This document shows, piece after piece, positions 48,801 to 59,504 of a DNA stretch of 64,000 nucleotides; the stretch's first letter is position 1, and every line of letters starts with the position of its first letter. The notes beneath the pieces are model-generated. The model was given only the letters and a program-made list of their open reading frames with translations. It was not told the origin of the DNA and did not search any database. The DNA lies in NCBI GenBank assembly GCA_944472135.2, contig OX235270.1, forward strand, positions 116,327,842 to 116,391,841. The letters are read 5' to 3'. A program made the position numbers and the translations under genes. This DNA comes from Trichobilharzia regenti. Taxonomy: Eukaryota > Platyhelminthes > Trematoda > Strigeidida > Schistosomatidae.

Positions 48801-51800
48801 AGCTTGCGCAAGGTATGTTTCAGCTTGATTCAGTCTACCGAGGCCTAGATCAGTAAAACAGTAACTTAATTATTATAGGCACAGATGTTTGTCTTTCTCT
48901 TAATAACACTACTCAATATATTTTAGTGTATAGCATACATGGAAACACGTGGGGACAGTTTTACTACCTTTGCTATTTCGACTCATTGAGATCCTGAACG
49001 AGATATATATTTGAGATTCAGAGTTTTGAAGTCTCTTTAGGCCACAAATTGGGGATTAAATACCCCATTCTAGGGGAACACGTAGTATAAAACAAGTAAC
49101 ATTCATTATCTGTTTGTCTTATTCCACAAAATGTTACGGTAGAGCAGTGAAAATTGTTCTTTGACCACTTTTCTCGTCAATTACTGCACTTACTTGAGCC
49201 TACTGTGAAGACTGTCAAGTAACACTGAATAACTAAGAATAGAAATTTTCCACCAGATTAGTGATAATAAGGCAATCTAAGCAAGCATTAACCCCCCTGA
49301 CTTTGATGCCTTTGGTTTCATCGTCGAATTTAGAACCAAACCTCAGGGATATGTTCAGTACTTTAAAGCATCGATATAAATTTATTCAGAAAGATAGGGA
49401 CCTGAAAGATGAGATTAAATCACTGTTATTTTCCAATAAGCACACTGAAAGTTCTGGCCTTTACCGACCAGTTAGTTGTGAGATAACTCTATCACAACAC
49501 GTCAAATAACTTTATGTGCCTAGTTTTAGCTCAGTGAACTATCGTCAGGCATTCATTGACTCTTGCGTTATAATGTATCTGCCTAAAGTCAGTAATTTTT
49601 GGACTAATCAGAAATAAGAGTGATAAATATTTGATGTGGCAATTGCTTACCAATACTGGATTCAGCGAGAATCAGATATGGGGACACCAGTTCGACACTA
49701 GCTAGTCCATATGCATCTGCTGTAAACTTCAGACATTGCAGTGCTGCTGGCACAGCTTCTTCTGGTTTGCCTTGAAATAATAACTTTTGGCCGATGAGCT
49801 GTGTAAGACTGACCATATCTACCTAAATAAAGAAAATACACAAAAAACTGGTCCAGATATTTCGTGTTGCTTGAGTTGTACTTTAATTCTAACACGAAAC
49901 ACCCTATTCATTTGAGCATGTCATTCAGTCGCCTACAGAATCACTTCGAACTGAGCAGTTTATTAAAGAAATCACACAAAAGGAAAAGATAGTGAAGTAT
50001 AGCATTTCAAATAACCACGGTTAGCAAGAGGATAAGCAGAATCATTTAACCAACGGCTGAATGCGAAAATAAGTAGATTTAAAGGCTCAGCGTTTTAATT
50101 TTGAAACAATGTTTTTGATTACTGATTATCTTTTTCTAAACTCCGGGTTTTAGATTTTAATAAAGAAAAAATCCCATTTATATATTTAGATTTTACACAA
50201 GATATCCTAATTTACAGACATTATACATAATTTTCCTGTAATATATCTCTACGGCCGCTCACAAACAGGGAAGGAAAAACTAGGTGCCAAAAATATGCAT
50301 CTGGCACATTTATTTTGGCTTCTGAAGCACCCAGCTGGGTAAGTAATGGTTTTATATTGTACTGATACCAACAAATGCACTTGTGTTTAGGGGGAAATTG
50401 CGTAACATTTTCCTGTGTTGCCTTTTTTATACCTAGTGAAGGAAAATGTCTCCTCAAGTGGGTTCGGGGATTTTGTGGCTGCTTCAATTGGACAAAATGT
50501 GACTCAAAGTTTATGACATATTCTGAATGTACTATGTACACTTAGATAGGGAATTCCTGTGTTACGAAGCAAAGGGTGAGACTACATGAGACATTCTGTA
50601 GTCGGTAACCAGTTATAAACTGAGTTTTCTATGTCTTTCCTGCTGCATGATACTGAGGAAATAGCTCTTGATATTCACAGGATTTCTACTTGTCCGTTCC
50701 GCCACTCACTTACTAATTCTATGCTGGTGGGCGCTTTTCTAAATTAAGTAGTACATTGTGGTCTTTGGAAGACCGTGAACCTGTTCTAGCTTGTGTTAGC
50801 AGTTCGGTGTGACCAGAGGAAACGAGGTAATAATTGCGAATAAGGAAACATGCCGTAAATTTCAACGAAATGAAAGGAAAGCTAAGTGAATGTATAAGCG
50901 AATACATAAGTTGTTGAGAACAGGCGTGCGGCAAAGAAAACTGTACAGTTATCAAGAAAGGAGAATAACTAATGACCGATTGAATGTAGTTAAAGATCGT
51001 TGTTAATGGAACAGCATATGACGATTAGACCTCATTTGATCACCGTTTGAACACAGTTAGAGGAGAATTGATGGTGTACCATTTACAGCTATTGATAAAA
51101 TGTTTCTCGTTCCACGAACTCGAAGTAGCAGTAGATCTTAATACAGTTTAAATATTTGATAATCGTTCCATTTATGTCGATTTCCGATCTGATTGAGACC
51201 ACTAGTATTTGCAGAAATATCTTTTGCCTAATCACTATCATTAGCTATAGAAACGATCAGTAAATTAAGACCGGTGGAATTCTACAACTTACTTAATAAC
51301 TCAGAGAGTGAATGCAACCTGGAATTCAAAATCTTCAGTTTGGATTAAAGTCAAACAGCTAAAGATTTGTTGAATACAGTTACCACACGTGTATCTTTTT
51401 GCAAAGCCATAGAAACACTTTGCATGAATATATTCTAGATTCAAATAAGACTGTCTGACTCTAATGTACAACCTGCACCACAACCTGTCAGTTACTGACT
51501 AGTTCTTCCTTAATATTTTCCAGATAAATTGAATATCTCTTCGTCATCGACTGCATCATGGCGTTCGGCTATTATGCAAACTCCTATGGAATACGTGTCT
51601 CTGCTGCGGGAACAGGCAAACTGAAAGCACCTGTTCCACAATTGCAGTAGTCCACGCAACACCATCTCCTTATTTAGAGTTTTCATAATTTCTTTTTCGT
51701 CTGCTTATTTCCCTCCAATATATATTTATTCTATTGTGCCTTAAATACATTTCACCAGTTCATTTTCCGTCTTTTCACTACTCAAACGTTAGCGAGGGAA

Positions 51801-52304
51801 TTCGACCAAAATCTATAAGTTTCTTAAATATCAAGGAATAAAAGGTTCACATGAAATATAAATAGATCGAATCACGTCATCGATGCATCTCTGAACCACA
51901 TAATGTGAGGGGTAGACACTACACAACTTATACAGTTTGCTTAATAGACCTCCGAAATCTTCTGAGGTGTGGAATTCGTCTAAAAGAAAAACATACGTTT
52001 TTGTCTTGAATTTCTTCTTTTTTCTTTTTCCTCTCATCTGTTGAAACAATAAACGGGGCCGGTTTTCGGAGCGACATTAGATCTGCACATATTTTTTCAT
52101 GTATGCCTACCCAGTCAATTTTTTGGTGTTCAGTGCCGCTAAATGTAAAAATAATTTCGTGTAAGGATAACCAAACCAATAATATGTGACGCGGCATAGG
52201 GAACACTGTAGGTAAGCTGGTTTCGAGCAGATCTCACAGCTGTATTCTACACCTTTAGGGTTTGCAAGAGGATAGAACGGTAAACCAGGCGGGGGTTGAC
52301 TCAT
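40220..52304 (-). CDS. ZMYND12: ZMYND12, MYND zinc finger/TPR axonemal protein (8 exons)
   Basis: Exons in transcript order: 52304-52177, 52138-51997, 49822-49651, 48844-48672, 48202 to about 47992, 47920-47753, 41783-41605, 40357-40220. Phases agree at all junctions and give about 436 residues (human is about 365). The MYND finger is at residues 23-60 (CEIC, CSLC, YYCGTEH, HEKIC). Helical TPR-like parts follow: FQGKPEEAVPAALQCLKF, AYGLASVELVSPYLILAE, LGRLNQAETYLAQAQWTILK, LHRKLGLLYAAKGDYELA and YGTDHIRTAGGYFQMAE, ending with DDAQKAEAEKML. The family works in motile cilia with TTC29 and inner-arm dynein DNAH1. The chosen start (MSQPPPGLPFYPLANPKG) matches where the family begins; an in-frame ATG at 52409 would add a hydrophobic leader and is less likely. 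The exon 5 donor is uncertain: CACG|GTTCAT (47991) gives the right phase, but a GTGAAG ten bases on would also fit. Confidence 0.9.
40358..41604. other. ZMYND12 intron 7
   Basis: AT-rich intron with a (TA)n run at about 41308-41345; no recognised element. Confidence 0.5.
41308..41345. repeat. (TA)n microsatellite
   Basis: An uninterrupted TA dinucleotide run in ZMYND12 intron 7. Confidence 0.95.
41784..43659. other. ZMYND12 intron 6, part downstream of the RTE insertion
   Basis: AT-rich and unassigned. Near 43498-43570 a string of the type TTTTTGTATTTCCC and its inverted copy (GGGAAATACAAAAACTTT) form a small hairpin. Confidence 0.4.
43672..45661 (+). mobile_element. RTE-like retrotransposon, 5'-truncated, with 12-bp target duplications
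   Basis: The copy begins at the pre-RT linker (KRDLRALYLITKYLSGKRST, then NQCADHFKGLLNQP-like) and runs through RT blocks (AGKAAGPDGIPPEALK, LNFVDFEKAFDSV) to the C-terminal RRKWRWIGHSLRRPLGDIAR and GKRRVGRPGVTWRR. It ends in GTTCCACTAGGAACCCAAGG and (AAT)n. It is flanked by TTTACCTCTCCT at 43660-43671 and 45662-45673. The catalytic region is damaged (DLDFARGW and a stop in place of FADD) and there are several frameshifts. It sits antisense in ZMYND12 intron 6. Confidence 0.9.
45795..45847. repeat. (TA)n microsatellite
   Basis: An AT dinucleotide run of about 52 bp just downstream of the RTE insertion, the longest in the window. Confidence 0.95.
46359..46592 (-). mobile_element. tRNA-headed SINE with RTE-type tail, 12-bp target duplications
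   Basis: On the minus strand: GTGCGTCGGTGGCACAGAGG (A box), GGATTCGATCC (B box), GGTTGGGCATGAGGCTAGCA, AAGCCCTATGTTCCACTGGG, then GGAATAAAAAAGG. It is flanked by AGGGTGATTGAC at 46347-46358 and 46593-46604. It lies in ZMYND12 intron 6, in the sense direction. Confidence 0.9.
46605..47531. other. Unassigned part of ZMYND12 intron 6
   Basis: No recognised element. Confidence 0.4.
47547..47691. mobile_element. Fold-back insertion with 15-bp target duplications
   Basis: Two 37-nt arms (47587-47623 and 47654-47690) are near-perfect inverted copies around a 30-nt loop. The insert is bracketed by GAGACTGATTTGGGT at 47532-47546 and 47692-47706. The arm sequence (CATAAGATTTTATTTTGA) is the start of the Penelope-associated repeat seen at 34210 and 53970, so it is probably a tiny inverted Penelope-type insertion. 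It lies about 60 nt inside ZMYND12 intron 6. Confidence 0.85.
48845..49650. other. ZMYND12 intron 3
   Basis: Unassigned intron sequence. A short open frame on the plus strand (49261-49509) has no family motif. Confidence 0.5.
49823..51996. other. ZMYND12 intron 2
   Basis: About 2.2 kb of sequence without a recognised gene or repeat. Minus-strand frames at 50221-50541 and 50719-50955 are open but show no motif. Confidence 0.45.
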
Positions 52305-52449
52305 TTGTGGCTTGTTTAAATATTCGCTGTTTGTTGTTATAACACCGGAAAACAAAAACAAATTAAACATAGTTCCTAGTACAGTGAAAACGTTGAAATC
52401 TCTCTTCATAACCTGGAACTTATTGTTCCACTTTTAAAAGACAACCATT

Positions 52450-53640
52450 CAACATGGTTAATAGACTAATCAATGGTCTCTATATTGGTGAAAGGCGATT
52501 TTGCACTAAGGTCAATCGAGTCCTATCATTCTGACACAGCTAGTCATTAGGAGTGTCGCAGGGTTCTATCCTAAAACCACTGATGTTTTTTGATTTTTAT
52601 CAACTATCTACCATGTCTTCAAAGCTGCTTGACTCTTCTATACGCTGACGACGTAAAGATGTGGAAGGCGATAAAGTGCCAGGAAGATTCAGACAGGCAG
52701 ATCTAAGGCTTCTGGAATACTGGGCGGTGGCCAGTAGCATGACTTTCAACCTGAAAAAGCGCAAAATGGTGAAAATACGTACCTATAGACTGCGGGATGC
52801 AAATTACATCCTGTGCAATGAAAGCTTGTCTTGCACAACGCCGGACACCTAGGTCTAGTTATAACGGAAAAAATGGACATAATAATAAATTACACGAGGG
52901 CATATGCAGTCATACATGTTACACATAGATAGTTAGGTGCACTCACTCCTGAGCTTTTTCTAAGGATGTACAAAACATACGTCGGACAGCACCTTGAATT
53001 GCATAATATTATTACACCCCACAGCTTAGAAGAGACGCCAACCTCTTTGCAAGAGTCCGAAGATGGGTGAGAAAAAGAAGTGCTTGGTCTCCGAAATAAA
53101 CTATATGATGAAAGGCTAAAGAAATCAGGCCTATTCACACTTAGCTACCGTCGGCTTAGGGGGGATTTGATTACTGCCCACAAAATAACAAATGACCAGA
53201 ATCACCCAAACAAAGGTGTTCTGCTATTAAGTAGGTTAGGCTTCCTTGTTGAGAGCTGGGATCCGGGTGCGCTCCCACTTCTTTTCACTGCGAGTTTGCC
53301 GTCCCTGAAATTTCTTACCGGCAGATGTAGCCATGGCACCGTCTGTGGACACCTTTAAGCGAACGTTGGACAATCATGCAGCGACACAAGGACTGCGTCC
53401 AAATTTTCATTTTCTGTCTGTTGGTCTGAATAACTTCACTAATTATATCCATTATGGCTATCTCCTTTCTTTTGGTGACGATACCGGAGGACTACCTGGA
53501 GAAAGGATTAGCTCCATTCATAGTAGTAACAGTCTTAACACACCTCATGCTACAAACCACATATGATTAATCCCAGCACTAATCCTTTTAGGGTCAACCA
53601 AAGCTACGAAATTCGAGTGGCGGGACGAGCTACGCAGAAG
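52450..53640 (+). mobile_element. LINE fragment with intact YADD motif beside the ZMYND12 start
   Basis: Broken plus-strand frames give GVSQGSILKPLMF, then LYADDVKMWKAIKCQ (52635-52680), VASSMTFNLKKRKMV and LGLRNKLYDERLKKSGLFTL. After that comes YRRLRGDLITAHKITND. These are the second half of a non-LTR reverse transcriptase and its C-terminal extension. Stops and frameshifts inactivate it. It starts within about 150 bp of the ZMYND12 ATG and reads away from that gene. Confidence 0.8.
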
Positions 53641-53929
53641 TTTACCGAAGATCAGGTCCGCAGGGACCTATACCTCACAATCAAGAGGCTAGCACAAAGA
53701 AATTAAATCGGTTTATACTAGTTCGAAGAAAAGATAATAGATATTGGATGCCGCCCAACAGGACAACGTTACAAAGCTTCAATTAACGTGCGCTGCCTCT
53801 GTAACTTCAGGATCTTGTCTTTTCCAATGCATCTTTCCTCTTAAATACTTTATGCGTGATTCGATATGCCAAAAATATCCGCAAACAACTAGTGATGCTT
53901 CAATAAAAATGTGAATGTATTATTGAAAT

Positions 53930-54140
53930 GAGTATAAAACTTGGGCACTGCGGCAGAGTATAACCCCATTATAGATAAGATTTTATTTTGACAAATCACA
54001 GTGTTGTGCAGTAACATTTACTGATGACGTTTCGAGCACAAACTGTGGCTCATAATCGTATCAAGTTGCTCGAGTGACTTGATATGATTATGAGCATGAA
54101 GCTCCATGTTCCACTAAGAACGTGAAGGAATAAAAAAATT
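53930..54140 (+). repeat. Chimeric Penelope-associated repeat with SINE tail
   Basis: Begins GTATAAAACTTGGGCACTGC, then ATAAGATTTTATTTTGACAA and ACTGATGACGTTTCGAGCAC. It contains a hairpin (CATAATCGTATCAAGT / ACTTGATATGATTATG) and ends with the SINE/RTE-type tail GAAGCTCCATGTTCCACTAA and GGAATAAAAAAA. Confidence 0.6.
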
Positions 54141-54379
54141 AGGTTATGAGTGGGATGTGTCACCAAATCACGTAAAAAGCAATGCCCATGCTACGTAAAA
54201 TCCATGAGTAAGAGTAGAGAGCTAATTGCGGACCTCTAGGCCCTAAATCTCTTGTTGATTGGAAGCAGTGGGTTCAATGATGAGGATGTATACGTAGTGA
54301 TTTGGGCTCCACAGGGCAGGTACACCGAAAAACAGGTTGATGTGTAAGATATATGTTCAATCCACTATCTTTCGAGGAA

Positions 54380-54800
54380 AATCTATGATCAGTTCTAATG
54401 TATTCAGAAGAATCTGATAGAAAAGATAGTGGGATAGAAGACAAACCAACGCCAGAATTAGCAGAGGAATGGAAGCCTGATTATAGCCTAAAGCTTACCG
54501 GACTAGCGGTCCACTACAAATGCTGATGAAGAATAAGGAGGCTTTGGTGACAATGTCAACTGAAACAGAACATACAGCAGGCAAGAGAAATTTTGGAAAA
54601 CTGTGTTTTACAACCAGATCAACTCACATGAAGCCGGCGACAATAGCAAAGCAGACCTAACTGCCGGGAAGAGGGAACACAGGTAACATTAGGTCGATCA
54701 CTTCAAGAGACTCTTGAATGACCACCACGTGCGGCTGACTCAGAAACAAAACTAACACCAGCAGTTATGGAAGTTTCAGTGGACGACTTTCAGTTTTCAG
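54380..54800 (+). mobile_element. RTE-like remnant (pre-RT region)
   Basis: Decayed text matches the linker of the RTE copies at 7960 and 43800: GAACATACAGCAGGCAAGAG (cf. GAGAAGGCAGCAGGCAAAAG), then GATCACTTCAAGAGACTCTT. No frame is open. Confidence 0.55.
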
Positions 54801-54910
54801 CATAGACAGGGGGAATAAAAGGTTAAAAATCTTCAAAGCTACAGATTAATAGATGTTAGTTGTGAGATGTAATGACCATATTTTATCAACATAAATTAAG
54901 CATTTACATG

Positions 54911-55282
54911 TGTCAATGTAGTTGAAGATTGAACGATCAATTCATCGTTGTTTGCTCAAAACCAACTTCCCCAATTTTCGCGCAGGCATCAATACACCAG
55001 TCATCGTCTCATCGGTCGCTGTTCAGAAAGAAGTCAGGACAAAACCGTTAGAAGTAATACTGTGATTTATTATTGTAATATTTGTTCATAGACCTTAGTT
55101 TTAAAGCTTAATTTTAAAGTTGGCTATATGTTAGTGTTACAATAAAGAATTCTCGAGTGGCCAATCGGTGTTTTGGTTTTTGCGTCCGTTATTACTAAGG
55201 GTTTCTGAGAAACTTCAAGGAACAGCGTGAGTCCCAGCGTAGCAAGAGCTGGGCATTGACGGTTTACGAGACGTGGCTGACA
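54911..55282 (+). mobile_element. Solo LTR, plus orientation, with 5-bp target duplication
   Basis: The unit starts TGTCAATG and ends GGCTGACA, the TG...CA form of a long terminal repeat. It contains AATAAAG, a likely polyadenylation signal, near 55141. It is flanked by ACATG on both sides (54906-54910 and 55283-55287). A homologous inverted unit is at 55558-55923. No internal retrotransposon sequence is attached. Confidence 0.85.
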
Positions 55283-55557
55283 ACATGATTGATGTGCCGT
55301 CTGCGCAGGCGTGGTCATATTTGACTATAATAATTTTAGATTGAACACTGTTTTATGACATAAATATATGAAAAATGAAAAACATCCTGGAAATGATATA
55401 AAAAGTTTGTAGTGTATACATTTAATCGAATAAGTTATAAGATATTTGTTTAAGTCTAAATTTTAATCGTTAATATACGTGTAGTCAGTCAACTTTGCGA
55501 GGGAATTAAAATGTGGCATTATTAGAAGGTGGGCAATGGATAGCGGTACATACCGGG

Positions 55558-55923
55558 TGTCAGCCAACTCTCAGAACCTGTCAATATCCAGCTCTTACCA
55601 TACTGGACCTCACACTGTCCCGAGAAGACTTTCAGAAACAATTTGTAGTAACCAACGCGTAAAACCAGAACACAGATTGACGACTCGAGAATCCTTTATT
55701 CTTATGCCAATATGTCACCGACAATAAGGTTATTACACACAAGGTCTAAGAATAAATGTTATAACAATGAATCACGATAATACTCCTGACAGTTTTCTAT
55801 CTTCCACTGAACAGCGAATGATGAGACGATGACTGTCGTATTAATGACTCCTGCGAAAAGTAGAGAGTTGGGTTTTTGGCAAACAACCGTGAATTGATCG
55901 TTCAATCTTCAACTACTTTGACA
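55558..55923 (-). mobile_element. Solo LTR, minus orientation, with 5-bp target duplication
   Basis: The reverse complement of the 54911-55282 unit with moderate divergence; it runs TGTCAAAG to GGCTGACA on the minus strand and contains AATAAAGGATTCTCGAG. The flanking 5 bp are CCGGG (55553-55557 and 55924-55928). Confidence 0.85.
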
Positions 55924-55928
55924 CCGGG

Positions 55929-57565
55929 TGGGGTTAGGTGTTGTCGCGACGTTGTGTTTGGGTTGTTCTATGTTGCTTTAAGGCGTTTTTTCGCCTGAAA
56001 TCCATTATAAATGCCACAACATAACGAAAAAACGTGGAAAACTGGTGGAAAGCAGGCGTTTTCAGTATTTTGTATCTGTATCTGCATCGTTGTTCCTATG
56101 CATGAGGAATGTTAAAATTCTCCGTAAATTGTTAATTATTGTGATAAAAACGAAATAAATTAGGTGAATGAAGTATATTTTGCGAAATGCTGAAGTGGTG
56201 TCTTGAATCTCTGAGTTATGAAAACTTGGTAACAGTCACGAGATTTTACAGCTTTAAAGGAGAGCGAGTTGATTTATTCGTAAGGTAGCAGTGAATAAAC
56301 AAAGCTTTCCCAAAAGTTACTTTGGTTTGTAGCATCTCTGTATTGCTAGTTATTTTGTAACGGATGTTGTACTGTTGTTGATTTGCAAGTTACAGTTGTA
56401 ATTTACGCAATGGTTCACTTTTTTGGGGGCTCTGATGAAGCGCAATTGAAGAATTTGCCTGTTGACGTTGGAATCTTTATGATATCATAAAGTTATTTAT
56501 CAAAATAAATATTTCCTGAAAGTTTCAACGGTATTCTTGCACTACTATTTCCCTTTGCCTATCGAAGGAATAAAGATATTGCCCGTTCTGGAATGCTTAG
56601 TGGTTTAATTAGAAAGAGTGATAATTTGCGCAGTACAAGAAAGCCAGGATAATCATCTTCAATAGGACATACCTATAATACCTTATTTTCGATGTATGCA
56701 GCCGTCCTACATTTGTTATTATGTATATGTAGTAATCGCATAGCAAACATAAGCTCAACGTATAAATTTTCGCTAGCCCTGTTGAAAAGTAATCTTTCAC
56801 GCAGTCGGATTGAATGTAGCTGAAATGTTGCACGCACATAAGGACCTATAATGGCCCACGACTTTGACAGTATTTTACAAAAGGGTTACTATATTTCGTC
56901 GTTACTATACAAACACATGTTTGATGCTCTTTTCTTCTTAACACCAATGCATACTTAAACTGTGCAACCGGATTAAATGTAACTGAAACATTTCATGCTA
57001 GGCCTTATGATGCACTGAAAAAATTATAACGGTTTACGATTATGACGCATTACGCACAAATATTACTACGTTGCCTATCAATTTCATTAACTATAAAATG
57101 TCCTCGAAATGATAAATAAGAGAGATACAAGCAGTCCACATAAATGCATGTGTTCGCGAAAGGACAACAGTCAAACGACAGATATTCACATTAAAAAGGG
57201 TTTATAACAATTCAGTGATAAAATCACAGTTGTATATTTTGCATGGCTACATCATAGTCAGATAAATGTCCATTAATCCACAATATGTGGATCAGTTTCC
57301 CTCAGATGATATTGACACTGGCCCCGTCTTTACAGCTTTCAGCACCATCCGATCCTTCAGCAGAGAAGTGTTATGGTCTTTCCGTACATGGATCGAAATT
57401 GTATTCCTTCGAACACCTCCGGCCGCAATGAGAAATATCTAAGAATGTATACTTATCAGGCGAATTAATCTTACCTCGGGTGAGCGATTCCTTATCTTAG
57501 CCCTAATGAATATGTGAACCAGGAAGGGAACAATAGTAGGATCGGTACGATTAGCCTACGTATTT
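55929..57565. other. Unassigned intergenic region
   Basis: A 28-codon frame at 56410 (MVHFFGGSDEAQLKNL) is open, but it is too short to call. No other signal was seen. Confidence 0.4.
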
Positions 57566-57569
57566 CATG

Positions 57570-57795
57570 ATATAATAATAATATAATAATAATTTATTTT
57601 CATATAAACATAAATTTACATGAAAATGCATGCCATTTTTACAGGCACGATCAAGGATGATATAATGTCAAATCTTAAATTGTCTACAAGTTAATAATGT
57701 TTCAACAGTTAAATATTTGATATATATATAAATACACATTGTCTGAACTAGGCTGTATAGTTATTGAATTGTACAATTGTCCTCCAGGTTTCGCG
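57570..57795 (-). mobile_element. 3' end of an unclassified LINE, copy 1
   Basis: A (TAA)n-type terminus followed on the plus strand by ATGAAAATGCATGCCATTTT, CAGGCACGATCAAG, GTCTACAAGTTAATAATGTT and GTATAGTTATTGAATT. It is a direct duplicate of 58747-58960. The microsatellite end marks it as a LINE 3' terminus in minus orientation. Confidence 0.65.
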
Positions 57796-58740
57796 GAAAA
57801 ATCGACTTCGTTTCGTTTTCATCCCGTGGTTGTAGGCATACGATAATCAACCAATATTGAGGTAAGTACAACGTTTACAAGGAATTGGAAGCTGTTTTAG
57901 AAAAATTAAAGTGCTGTGGTGTAACATTAAAGTGTAATAGATTAAGTGAGTGAAATATATCATTAATAAACACATTTATATAGAAAACAGAATGGGGAAG
58001 TAATTAATCCTTAGGCCGACAACGTTCATTTGCAATGTATAATGAAACCAATATATTTTATACTATCATGCGTTCACTTTTGGCTTTAATACAATTATTT
58101 TCAAGCCAGTTGTCTTTATTTCATGTCTTTTTTTCTATTTGGTGCACAACCGTACCCTACAGAGAATAGGAATAGAATAAGTCGAATCAAATTCATAAAG
58201 AGCTATAAAATGTTAGGTTTAATGGAATATAATGAGGATCAAGTAAAGACGTTATTAGAAAATAAGTGAGACAAGATATTGTGAAGTGGTATTTAAAGAT
58301 CTGACAATGGATAGCAAGTTAATTCATAAGATGCCCCATAAATCTGTGCAGATCCCACGTGGTCGCATCTCAACAATAGGCTGAACGAATGGTATATATT
58401 TAAAGGTAGAAGCATTATCTGTCAAGGCGTTCACTATTATCTTTTTCAAGATAAAGATCTAAGCCCTCATAAAAATCAGAAATATCTCGAGCCTTTAATT
58501 TGTATATTGCTGTTCCTGCAGAATGGGGCGATTCACCTTAGTGACCACCACCATATCTACTGATCAGCTAACGCCACCCTCCCTGAAGAATTATAGAACT
58601 TTCGATTTATCATTCAAAGTTTGCCTTCTGCAAATGCATATATAACACAACCGCCTCCCCTATCCATCCGTTACAACCAGCTCAAAAAATATTAAATGTT
58701 CAAAATTTATACCTCTTTGATTAAGTTACAGAATAATAGT
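57796..58740. other. Spacer between two LINE 3' ends
   Basis: Nothing recognised. Confidence 0.35.
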
Positions 58741-58746
58741 CTTTTT

Positions 58747-58960
58747 ATAATAATAATGTATATTTTCATTTAAACATATAAATTTACATGAAAATGCATG
58801 CCATTTTAACAGGCACGATCAAGTATGGTATAATCTCAAATCGTAGATTGTCTACAAGTTAATAATGTTTGAACAGTCAAATATTTGATATATATATATA
58901 TAAATACACTCATTGTCTGAACCAGGCCGTATAGTTATTGAATTCTACAGGTGTCATCCA
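58747..58960 (-). mobile_element. 3' end of an unclassified LINE, copy 2
   Basis: Same blocks in the same order as copy 1 (57570-57795), with scattered substitutions and an extra TA expansion near 58890. Confidence 0.65.
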
Positions 58961-59208
58961 GATTATTATTGTCATTTCAAAGCCCGCCTCAGTAACGTGT
59001 GCTACTTATTAGCCGCAGCTCTTACGCAAAGGAAAATCTACCAATCGCAGTATGCGTAAGTAGCCTTGAATTGCTCAGCCTCTCTACAGGCCGTATATGC
59101 CGCTATCATTTGCCTTGGAAGGTGATTTAAAAATTTAAAGAGTGTCATAGATGGAGTACTTAACACTGTTTTCTTCTTCTTACAGGAAGATACCCAGGAG
59201 TCTATTGC

Positions 59209-59463
59209 GTGGAGAAAGAGGCAAAACGCCCATCAGGACTCAGTGATGAAAACGAGACTTATTTGTTTGTGAGGGCTCGGCCCGCGCTCTCTGGCTTTTG
59301 CCTCTGCTCCAAATACTCGCTCTTACCAAGCTCTCATTCTGCTTCTCTGCCCAGTGTGACTGTTGCTAATTGTGTTGCAGTAGGAAGAAAGATGATATAC
59401 AGGTGCAAGAGTAAGGCACGTAGAACGCAGAGCTTACAATTATTATCAGTTAATAAGTCATAA
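59209..59463 (+). CDS. Unrecognised small open frame, GC-richer than its surroundings
   Basis: An 84-codon frame follows an acceptor-like run (TTTTCTTCTTCTTACAG ending at 59186), and the open frame can be extended back to it. Composition is more GC-rich than the neighbourhood (GGGCTCGGCCCGCGCTCTCT). No domain is recognised and no downstream donor is obvious. It may be an exon, a decayed transposon or chance. Confidence 0.2.
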   Translation: MEKEAKRPSGLSDENETYLFVRARPALSGFCLCSKYSLLPSSHSASLPSVTVANCVAVGRKMIYRCKSKARRTQSLQLLSVNKS

Positions 59464-59504
59464 GGGGTTTGAAAATTTACAAAATTCTACAGCAGCCGGT
59501 TAGT

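Noticed and set aside
52305..52409. ZMYND12 start at the upstream ATG (52409)
   Set aside because: It would add a hydrophobic leader (MFNLFLFSGVI) to a cytosolic/axonemal protein, while the internal ATG matches the family start.
54020..54060. ACTGATGACGTTTCGAGC as a hammerhead ribozyme
   Set aside because: CTGATGA is present, but no GAAA with a pairing stem II follows; the nearby GAGC/GCTC pairing is a simple hairpin.
56410..56490. Short frame MVHFFGGSDEAQLKNL as a small gene
   Set aside because: Only 28 codons, with no splice sites or homology recognised.
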